Positions 1 to 7,448 of a DNA stretch of 45,134 nucleotides are shown in pieces (position 1 is the first letter of the stretch; every line of letters starts with the position of its first letter). This stretch comes from Planctomycetota bacterium (GTDB lineage Bacteria > Planctomycetota > Phycisphaerae > UBA1845 > JANYLN01): assembly GCA_025357795.1 (NCBI GenBank), contig JANYLN010000048.1:1-45134 (forward strand). Direction: 5' to 3'. The notes under the pieces are model-generated. The model did not search any database. It worked only from the letters and a program-made list of their open reading frames with translations, and was not told the origin of the DNA. Made by a program: the position numbers and the translations under genes.

Positions 1-336
1 CTGGCCGCCGGATTGAGCCTCTACTACCGCGGGCTCGGCAATGTCTCTCCCCTGCCCCAGAACCCGGCTACCCCTTTGCAGGCCGCCGCCGACCCTGGCC
101 TGGACGACTTCACCGCCAGCCTGCCGGCCGTGCTCAATGACGACCCCGCCATGCAGCAGCTCGGCAGCGAACTCAAGGACCTCGAATCACAGACTTCCAA
201 CAGTTGGAATACCGGCCCGGCCCCAACCGAACGACCCTCCCCCTCGGCCCGACAGACCAACGACCTCTCAACGGACCGGTCGCTGGCCTGGCAACCCGCC
301 AACGGCACCGACCTCGAACAGTGGAGTAACGGATGA
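1..336 (+). CDS. hypothetical protein, 5'-truncated by window edge
   Basis: Frame 1 is open from base 1 (LAAGLSLYYRGLGN...) to TGA at 334-336; overlaps the next ATG. Confidence 0.55.
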   Translation: MAAGLSLYYRGLGNVSPLPQNPATPLQAAADPGLDDFTASLPAVLNDDPAMQQLGSELKDLESQTSNSWNTGPAPTERPSPSARQTNDLSTDRSLAWQPANGTDLEQWSNG

Positions 337-1073
337 ACCCGCAACCGACCCGACATCCCGACGAACCTGCAAACCCCCGACATCCTGGCGGATGGGCAAG
401 ACGCGGAATCCGCCTGACCCGTACGGCAGCGCTCGCATTGGCGCTCAGCACGCTGCTCTCGTCGCAGGTGGCGTTTGGGCAATACCCCGAGACGACCGAT
501 TCCCCGCAAGCCCCCGCTTCCCAGCCTGATGCGGCCCCGTTGCCCTCCTCGACGGGCCTCGACGGCCAGATTGGGGAGGAACCCGACGGCCACGCTACCC
601 TCCCCAAGGAAGAACCGTTGCTGCAAATCCTCGGGCAGTACTATCCGGAAAAGCTTCACCAGCTTCACGATCTACGGGCCAAAGATCCCCACAAGTTTGC
701 CCAGGTTGAACGTCAGATGCGTCCCTGGCTCCACGAACTGCGCGAAGCGGGCGCCCAGAACCCCGAACTCGCCCACCTGATGGTTCGCATGCATCGCAAC
801 GAGATGGAAATCCGCGAGTGGCAGCAGCAGTACCGCTCCGCCGACCCAAAGCAACGCAAGGCCCTCTCCGACCAAGGCCACAAACTCGCCGAAGCCCGCG
901 TGGACCTGCGGATCCAACGCGACCGCCTGCGGATCCAGATCTTCGAGAAGCGGCTGCAGACCCTCAAAATGGGCCTCAGCGAACGCGAGGCCCATAAAGC
1001 CCGCATCGTCGACCGCGAACTCGAGCAAATCAGCGCCGCCGGGCCGGACCATGCCAACCGCTCCGTCCCCTGA
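333..1073 (+). CDS. hypothetical secreted/coiled-coil protein
   Basis: ORF starts with an ATGA overlap to the upstream frame; hydrophobic signal-like segment (TAALALALSTLLSSQVAFG) then charged helical region. Confidence 0.6.
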   Translation: MNPQPTRHPDEPANPRHPGGWARRGIRLTRTAALALALSTLLSSQVAFGQYPETTDSPQAPASQPDAAPLPSSTGLDGQIGEEPDGHATLPKEEPLLQILGQYYPEKLHQLHDLRAKDPHKFAQVERQMRPWLHELREAGAQNPELAHLMVRMHRNEMEIREWQQQYRSADPKQRKALSDQGHKLAEARVDLRIQRDRLRIQIFEKRLQTLKMGLSEREAHKARIVDRELEQISAAGPDHANRSVP

Positions 1074-1117
1074 AACGCCCCCAAACGACCGAACCGCCGG
1101 CGCCGCTGGCCAGCACG

Positions 1118-1782
1118 ATGCAGACGATCCCTCCCTTTGGACTCCACAGTACATGCCCTATGTGCTTCAATCTGAAGTGTCACAATGATGTGTTAATTAT
1201 CGGGCTGCCGGAGCCATGGCTGGTAGCCCCGAGCCTTGGCGCGATCGATGTCACGGTCTCGTCGAACAAGGCGAGCATCGCCGTCGGCGAGATGGCTACG
1301 ATCTCACTCATCGCTATGAGCACGAGCGTTGGCGTTTCTGGCATCGCCGCGATGGGCGGCAGCATCACTGGCGCCTCCACCGACGTTGGCGGTCTTGGCG
1401 ATCTGAGCAGCGATGGCTTCGCTTGGGTGCCCACGTTCTTCTCGCCCACGTTCCCCGGGGTGACTGGCACTTCATTGGCCAAAGGTAGCTGGGGCAACTT
1501 CGGCTCCGGGCAGACCGCGTTTCCGCCGAGCAACCTCTACGGCAAACTCGCCCCGGTTGTCCTGGCGACCTACACCGTCACCGGCGTGAGCCCGGGCGTC
1601 GTCACCCTGAGTTCGCCAAGGCCACCGTCGGTGGCTTCACAAGCCCGGCCGAGACCAACAAAGCCATCGTCGTGGGCACGAGCGGCTCGGTTCTCGTCAC
1701 CGTGACGGCCGTTCCGGAGCCGGCCACGATGGTCCTGATGGCCCTCGGCGGTCTGCCGGCTGCCCGTCGTCGCAGCCACTAA
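1118..1782 (+). pseudogene. PEP-CTERM sorting-domain protein, frameshifted and lacking a clear signal peptide
   Basis: Frame of 1118..1705 encodes IDVTVSSNKASIAVGEMATISL...; after about 1610 the homologous-looking frame shifts to EFAKATVGGFTSPAETNKAIVVGTSGSVLVTVTAVPEPATMVLMALGGLPAARRRSH*, a PEP-CTERM tail. Confidence 0.65.
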
Positions 1783-2002
1783 GAATCTGTGGATGCAAAC
1801 GCGGCTTGCTGTCTGAGCCGCGGGCTGTAACAGACGCAAACAAAAAAGGGTCGTGATCCGCTACGGGTCGCGACCCTGTTGCTTCTGGCTTTGCGCCACA
1901 CTCCCGGGAAAAACCCGGGCCCTGCCTCTGCCCCCCCGCGGACGCTATACTGCTCCAGTCTTTTGCCGCCCGCCACACGCGCGGGCATCCAAGGAGAATC
2001 TC

Positions 2003-3682
2003 ATGCGTTTGCGGACTGTCTTGCTCGCCATCGTGGCCGTGTCGGCCCTTCTCGCCCCCGTCCGGGGCCAGTCCCTCCCCGCTACCCAGCCCGACACCAC
2101 CCCGGTCTTCCACTTCGCCGCCATCACCGATACCCACATCGCCCACCCAGCCGAACTGGCGAAGTTCCGCAACTTCCTGCTGACGATCCGGGACGCCAAA
2201 CCCGACTTCCTGCTGATCCTCGGCGACGTCTGCGGCCACGCCCCCGAATACCTCCCCCAGATCCGCGAGGTCATCGAGCACAGCGGCCTGACCGTCTACG
2301 TCATTCCCGGCAACCATGACGACAACTACGGCAAGAACAATGACTGGTTCAACACCGCCTTCAAGCCCAACTACACCTTCGACCACAAGGGCTGGCACTT
2401 CGTCATGAGCGACAGCCAGTCCCCACCCCCCGCCGATTGGCTGCCTGCCCAGCTCGCCGCCCCCGCCAGCCAGCCGACCGTCTACTGCCAGCACTACCCC
2501 CCGGCCCCCAAGCAGACCCCCGACGACCTGCCCTGGGCCGAACTCGCCAGACACCCCAACGTCAAGACCGTCCTGACGGGCCACTGGCACCAGCGCAACT
2601 CCGGCCGGATAGGCCCGGTAGGCTACGAGGTCCTCGCCAACTGCTTCTTCACGAGCCAGCCCAAGGACGGCCACTACTACCTCGTCGATGCCCTGCCCGA
2701 CGGCCGCACCCGGATTAAGGAGTACCCGCTCAATAACCTGAAACTCCGCGAACCCGCCGACGCCGTCCCCTCCGTGACCGTCCGCCAGCCGCACGACGGC
2801 GACATCCTGCGCAACGGCACCCTCTTCGCCGGCGCCGCCACCGATGACAAGGCCCTCAAGCGGATCGAGTACAGCATCGACTTCGGCGCCTGGCAGCCCG
2901 CCAAGGGCACCCGCTCCTGGGAGTTCAAACTCAACACCGAATCTCTCGCCGATGGCCATCACCTCTTCCGCGTCCGCGCCATCGACTCCGCCGACCAGGC
3001 CACGATCGACCTCGGCACCGTCCTGGCAATGGTCGAGAACCACCCGCCCCAGCCTGGCCGCGTCTTCCGCCTCCAGCAGGGCCTCGAAGGCTACCAGGGC
3101 TGCCGCGACGCCACCGTCCGTAAGCCCGACAGCCCCAAGAGCCCCTCGGGCGAGGAAGGCAACGCCACCGACCTCGAGTGCTGGACCAGCAAGGATGGCA
3201 AGGGCGAGTTCTGCGAGTTCTACATCCGCTTCGACCTCGCCAAGGCCGGCATCCCCGCCGGCGCCACCATCAAGCGCGCCACCCTCACCCTCTTCGGCAG
3301 CCGGCAGAACCAGGTCGACGACCAGGGCAAACTCTGCCGCTACTTCCTGGGCGTGCTCGCCGAGCCGTGGAAAACACCCATGACCTTCCAGACCCGCCCT
3401 GCCCAGCCGGCCTGGTTCTCCCCACTGGAGCTCGACCCCAAGCCCGCCCTGACCGGCGCCTGGCCCTACCTCGGCGGCCGCCAACTGCCCATGCCGCCCC
3501 AGCCCGTGGTGATAGACCTCACCCCGCTCCGCGAGACGGTCCAGCACTGGCTGGCTGATCCTGCAAGTAACCACGGACTGGTCGTCTCCCCCGCCGGCGG
3601 CCGCACCTATAACATGTCCACCAAGGGCACCGGCTACGCCATCCCGACGCTCCGTCCCAAGCTGGAGATCGAGATCGAATAG
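2003..3682 (+). CDS. calcineurin-like metallophosphoesterase with C-terminal DNRLRE-type domain, secreted
   Basis: MRLRTVLLAIVAVSALLAPVRGQ signal peptide; AAITDTHIAH, LGDVCGH, GNHDDN, TGHWH motifs; C-terminal FYIRFDLAKAGIPAGATIKRATLTLFG. SD-like aaggagaa upstream of ATG 2003. Confidence 0.85.
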   Translation: MRLRTVLLAIVAVSALLAPVRGQSLPATQPDTTPVFHFAAITDTHIAHPAELAKFRNFLLTIRDAKPDFLLILGDVCGHAPEYLPQIREVIEHSGLTVYVIPGNHDDNYGKNNDWFNTAFKPNYTFDHKGWHFVMSDSQSPPPADWLPAQLAAPASQPTVYCQHYPPAPKQTPDDLPWAELARHPNVKTVLTGHWHQRNSGRIGPVGYEVLANCFFTSQPKDGHYYLVDALPDGRTRIKEYPLNNLKLREPADAVPSVTVRQPHDGDILRNGTLFAGAATDDKALKRIEYSIDFGAWQPAKGTRSWEFKLNTESLADGHHLFRVRAIDSADQATIDLGTVLAMVENHPPQPGRVFRLQQGLEGYQGCRDATVRKPDSPKSPSGEEGNATDLECWTSKDGKGEFCEFYIRFDLAKAGIPAGATIKRATLTLFGSRQNQVDDQGKLCRYFLGVLAEPWKTPMTFQTRPAQPAWFSPLELDPKPALTGAWPYLGGRQLPMPPQPVVIDLTPLRETVQHWLADPASNHGLVVSPAGGRTYNMSTKGTGYAIPTLRPKLEIEIE

Positions 3683-3745
3683 GGTTCCCAATGCCATGGC
3701 CGTTGTGCCTGCCGGTGTTGCCGTCGCCTTAGTTCGTAGTCCAGG

Positions 3746-3830
3746 CTTGGCACCCGCGCCGTATCTTTGTTTGACGAAAGGCTGTTCGAGTTCCCGCTTC
3801 AGCGGGGCCGTGGCTGTAACCGTTGTTGTT
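3746..3830 (+). repeat. dispersed repeat family R2, copy 1
   Basis: cttggcacccgcgccgtatctttgtttgacgaaaggctgttcgagttcccgcttcagcggggccgtggctgt is nearly identical to 13037-13117. Confidence 0.85.
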
Positions 3831-3990
3831 CCCCAAAACCCCCGAACAGGCTTGCCTGGACGCCCGCCGCCCCCACCCAATCCGCCTCCACCGCAATAAA
3901 CCCCCGCTGGAATTTGCGGCAAACGCCCCGCCTCAATTACAATGCCTCCCGGTGCCCAACCCCATACGTACGAGGCACGGAGGCCCAACT

Positions 3991-5346
3991 ATGAAACCTG
4001 CACACACTAGACATGACAGCAATATGACCCCCTGGCGACACTTGGCCCGCACGGCACAGTCCGCCGCGATCTCCGCACTGGCCTCCGCCGCCCTGCTGCT
4101 GGCCGGCTGCGTGCTCCACCCTGCTGGCCCGACCGTTGCGCAACAACCAGCCGGCGCCTACCAGCCCGCCGCCACGCAGGATGCCGCCGCCTCCGCCCCG
4201 ACGACCCAGACCCAGCCCGTAGCTGACGCGGCCCCGACCGACCCCGCCGACAAGCTCGCCCAGGAAGTCCAGCAGTACGTCAGCAACCTGCCCATGGACG
4301 ACCTGCAGGCCCGGCTCAACCACCGTAGCATCACCCCCGACACCCAGCCGGCGCCCATCGAGCCGGCCGCCGTCGAGCAGGCCGCCCCGGCACCGACCGC
4401 GGCCCCCAGGCACATACCCCTGCAGCCCGAAATCGTCGTGCCGCCCGCCCAGCCCGAGCGGGCCAGGCCCACAGCCCAGCCGCAACCCGCCGAGCCGGCC
4501 AAACCCGTAGCCCCCCAGGATACCCAGATCGTAGATATCGAGATCAGCCCCGCCGCCCTCGCGCCGATCAAGTCAGCCGACCCAGCCGCCAAACACCCGG
4601 CCAACCAGCCCGCCAGCGTCAAGTCCAACACCGGCTCGTCCGCCGGCGACCTGAAGGACCTGCTCGACCATCTCCGCAAGGAGGCCGCCAGCCGCCCCGA
4701 CTCCGTCGGCTCCGCCCTCCGCCTCCGCCTGGCACAGTGGTCGCTCCTGGGCCAGATTCCCACCGGTGAGGATTGGCCCCTCCAGGATGCCGAGAAGCGC
4801 CGCTTGGCCGAGTCCGTCTGGCAAGTGCTCCAGGTCGTCTCCAAGGCCGACACCAAGTCCCAGCGGGCCGCCGGCGAGGAGTTCGAGAAGGCCCTCGAAT
4901 CGCTCAACGAAACTCTCCGCCAGGTCCAGCCGCTCAAGATCCCCAGCGCATCGCTCTGCTGGTCGGTCCAGAACTTCGGCCACTACGAGGCCCTGCCCGA
5001 GCCGTGGAAGTTCCCTGCCGGCATGACCAGCATGGTCGTGCTCTACTGCGAACTCGCCGGCTTCCGCAGCGAAGCCCACCCCGAAAAGCCAGGCTGGTAC
5101 CACACCCTGCTGGGCGAGCGCCTCGCAATCCTCACCTCTGCCGGCAAGGAGATCTGGAACTACGACGAGCCCAGCATCGAGGACCTCTGCCGCCGCCCCC
5201 GCCGCGACTTCTTCGTCACCAAGAAACTCAAGATCCCCGGCAACCTCCCCGCCGGCGACTACGTGCTGAAGGTGACCATCCGCGACCAACTAGCCAACCG
5301 CATCGCCGAAACCAACGTCCCCTTCGAGATCGCCCCCGCGCAGTAA
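3991..5346 (+). CDS. hypothetical lipoprotein, Pro/Ala/Gln-rich N-terminal half
   Basis: ATG 3991; ISALASAALLLAGCVLHPAG lipobox-like; open to TAA 5344-5346. Confidence 0.7.
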   Translation: MKPAHTRHDSNMTPWRHLARTAQSAAISALASAALLLAGCVLHPAGPTVAQQPAGAYQPAATQDAAASAPTTQTQPVADAAPTDPADKLAQEVQQYVSNLPMDDLQARLNHRSITPDTQPAPIEPAAVEQAAPAPTAAPRHIPLQPEIVVPPAQPERARPTAQPQPAEPAKPVAPQDTQIVDIEISPAALAPIKSADPAAKHPANQPASVKSNTGSSAGDLKDLLDHLRKEAASRPDSVGSALRLRLAQWSLLGQIPTGEDWPLQDAEKRRLAESVWQVLQVVSKADTKSQRAAGEEFEKALESLNETLRQVQPLKIPSASLCWSVQNFGHYEALPEPWKFPAGMTSMVVLYCELAGFRSEAHPEKPGWYHTLLGERLAILTSAGKEIWNYDEPSIEDLCRRPRRDFFVTKKLKIPGNLPAGDYVLKVTIRDQLANRIAETNVPFEIAPAQ

Positions 5347-5488
5347 CGCACCGTAGGGCTGATCTTCCAGGTGTCTTCTGCGTGCCACCGGCGGTCGTAG
5401 ATCCTGAGCCGGTCGAAGGGCTTGCCCGCCAGCGCAGCAGCCAAACGGCCCTGACCGTTGTCTCTCGGAACCCCGACGTTCCTGCCCC

Positions 5489-6262
5489 TCACCACCCATG
5501 TACCGCTCGCCCCACGAACAGCCAGCTCAGCAGGAACACCATCCGTCCCACCAATCCGCTGACCAGGATCGTCGTGGCGCTCTGCCCGTTCCACCGCAGC
5601 GCCGTCGCCATCGCCGTGACGTACACGCTCACGAACACCGCCAGCGAGATCGCCAAGCCGATGATCCAATTGCCGTCCCGGCTGCAGTAGATTGCACTGA
5701 TCACCGCCACCGGCACAAACCCCAGAAAGATCTGCCGCGGGCTCCCCTGCCCCGCGATCCGCTCCGCCGGATCCTTCTGGCTCGTCGCCTGCACCCGCGC
5801 CCGCCCGATCCCCGCCGCCAGCACCATCGACCAGCACGCCCACAGCGGCATCAGTACCAGCGGCCGAAATACAGGTCGCGGATACAACCGGCGCAGATGC
5901 CACCGCCACCCGCTGGGCCACCACTCCACACCCGTCGGCACCGCCAGCAGCAGCCCATACAGTGCCAGCACCAGCACCACCGCCGCCAGCACCCCGTACA
6001 CACAGATGTCGGTCCGCGACGTCTCCAGCCGCCTGTCATCCCGACACGCCAGCGACTCGCTCATGCGGATGCCCGCCAGCACGAACCGCCCGCTCAGCAC
6101 ACAGTCGCCCACCACCACCGCCAGCACCGGCACCACGCGCAGACTGGCATACTCGCCGAACATCCGCCACGCCCCCGCGAACAGCACCGTCCAGATCAAC
6201 CCCAGGATCATCCCCAGCCAAGGCAGCGCCCACAGGATATCCCGCGCCGATACCGCCTGCAC
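5489..6262 (-). CDS. multi-pass membrane protein, unknown function; N-terminus uncertain
   Basis: Several hydrophobic segments (ILWALPWLGMILGLIWTVLFAGAW, VYGVLAAVVLVLALYGLLLAV, WIIGLAISLAVFVSVYVTAMATAL). Frame stays open upstream of the GTG at 6262 with no ATG seen. Confidence 0.65.
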   Translation of the reverse strand: MQAVSARDILWALPWLGMILGLIWTVLFAGAWRMFGEYASLRVVPVLAVVVGDCVLSGRFVLAGIRMSESLACRDDRRLETSRTDICVYGVLAAVVLVLALYGLLLAVPTGVEWWPSGWRWHLRRLYPRPVFRPLVLMPLWACWSMVLAAGIGRARVQATSQKDPAERIAGQGSPRQIFLGFVPVAVISAIYCSRDGNWIIGLAISLAVFVSVYVTAMATALRWNGQSATTILVSGLVGRMVFLLSWLFVGRAVHGW

Positions 6263-6455
6263 CGACGGCCCCGCGTACGCCGGCCCGACGCTGGCCCACG
6301 CCGCCCATAACGCCCGCCGGACACGCCGAACCCCGCCGCCCGAATCGCTCGGCGAGGCAACGTTTGGCTCATTGAGAGATGGATCGTTCGTGATAAAGGC
6401 CCTCGGTCCTGTGGACGTGTGCAGCGCATCCCCTGCGCGCTGTAGACTTCGGTAC

Positions 6456-6480
6456 CCCCCAAGCGTCGTCCGCTTGGGGG
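6456..6480 (-). terminator. hairpin between eda and the membrane-protein gene, candidate terminator
   Basis: CCCCCAAGCG tcgtc CGCTTGGGGG: perfect 10-bp stem, 5-nt loop, just downstream of the minus-strand eda stop. Confidence 0.55.
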
Positions 6481-6497
6481 TGTTCTTGCCGTTGCCG

Positions 6498-7169
6498 TTA
6501 CACCGTCACCTTCACCGCCGCCGGATTCCGAGCCTCCTGCACCGCCCGGATGAACGCCGCCGCCGTCTGCTCGATGTTCGCCCAATTCTTGCCGTCCAGG
6601 TCCTTCTTGCTCACCAGCGAGCCGCCCACGCCGATGCACGTCGCGCCGGCCTTGATCCACTCGCCCGCGTTCTTCAGATCCACGCCGCCCGTCGGCGTCA
6701 GCTTCACCTGGGGCAGCGGCCCCTTGACGTCCTTGAGGAACTCCGGCCCCAGCTTCGTCGCCGGGAACACCTTCACCACGTCCGCCCCCGCCTGCCATGC
6801 GTTCAGGATCTCCGTCGGGGTAAACGCCCCCGGCACCACCGCCCTGCTATACCGCCGGCACAGCGTGATGATCTCGGGATTCAGAATCGGGCTGACCACG
6901 AACTCCGCCCCCGCCAGAATCGCCGCCCGCGCGGTCTCCGGATCCAGCACCGTCCCCACCCCGATCACGCACTGCCCGCCAAATTCCTTCGTCGCCCGGG
7001 CGATCACGTTGATCGCGTCCGGCGTCGTCATCGTCACCTCGATGCACGTCACGCCCCCTGCCTTCAGCGCCCGGCACACGTCCATCAACTGCGTCGGGTC
7101 GCTGGCACGAATCACCGCCACCACGCCCGTCTTCTCCATCTCGCACAGAACCTGCTCGCGACTGGCCAT
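6498..7169 (-). CDS. eda: 2-dehydro-3-deoxyphosphogluconate (KDPG) aldolase
   Basis: MASREQVLCEMEKTGVVAVIRA...GVTCIEVTMTTPDAI...VIGVGTVLDPETARAAILAGAEFVVSP...VVPGAFTPTEILNAWQAGADVVKVFPA...LTPTGGV. Confidence 0.92.
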   Translation of the reverse strand: MASREQVLCEMEKTGVVAVIRASDPTQLMDVCRALKAGGVTCIEVTMTTPDAINVIARATKEFGGQCVIGVGTVLDPETARAAILAGAEFVVSPILNPEIITLCRRYSRAVVPGAFTPTEILNAWQAGADVVKVFPATKLGPEFLKDVKGPLPQVKLTPTGGVDLKNAGEWIKAGATCIGVGGSLVSKKDLDGKNWANIEQTAAAFIRAVQEARNPAAVKVTV

Positions 7170-7215
7170 TCTATTGTCTCCTGATTCCGTCTGGATTATC
7201 CGCAAAAGCCCCATT

Positions 7216-7245
7216 GTACTTTGCCGCGATGGCCCGGCAAAGTAC
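7216..7245. promoter_or_regulatory. perfect inverted repeat in divergent eda / GH38 intergenic region
   Basis: GTACTTTGCCG cgatggcc CGGCAAAGTAC: 11-bp arms, 8-nt centre. Confidence 0.5.
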
Positions 7246-7259
7246 TATATGAACCACAC

Positions 7260-7435
7260 GGGCAACGAGCCAGGGCAATCGCATGTACGTGTGGCATGGC
7301 CATCCTGGCCATGAACATCCCAGGCGTCCCACCCGTAGCGGCCTGAAGGGCCGACAGAATCGTGCTCCTGATGCCCGTGTTACTCACGGGCAAGATGCCC
7401 GTGCCACGACATGCGATTACCCTGGGCAACGAGCC
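7260..7435. mobile_element. MITE-like element (7272-7423) with terminal inverted repeats and 12-bp direct flanks
   Basis: Left end AGGGCAATCGCATGTACGTGTGGCATGG; reverse complement of right end AGGGTAATCGCATGTCGTGGCACGGG; flanked by GGGCAACGAGCC at 7260-7271 and 7424-7435. No transposase inside. Confidence 0.75.
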
Positions 7436-7448
7436 CTGGAGGCAAACC

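Noticed and set aside
1847-1877. Hairpin AGGGTCGTGATCC gctac GGGTCGCGACCCT, candidate terminator
   Set aside because: Good stem on the plus strand but no following T-run; the A-run precedes it. Direction is ambiguous, so not called.
1697-3988. 763-aa minus-strand ORF
   Set aside because: Antisense to the metallophosphoesterase gene; Gly/Val/Ala/Asp-rich translation typical of a GC-rich shadow frame with no domain signature.
5400-5423. gatcctgagccggtcgaagggc, resembling a widespread dispersed motif
   Set aside because: Only one copy seen in this window, so repeat status cannot be supported here.
7362-7448. Upstream extension of the GH38 ORF (MLLMPVLLTGKMPVPRHAITLGNEPWRQT)
   Set aside because: Encoded by the MITE-like element; the GTG at 7449 has a good SD and begins the conserved protein.
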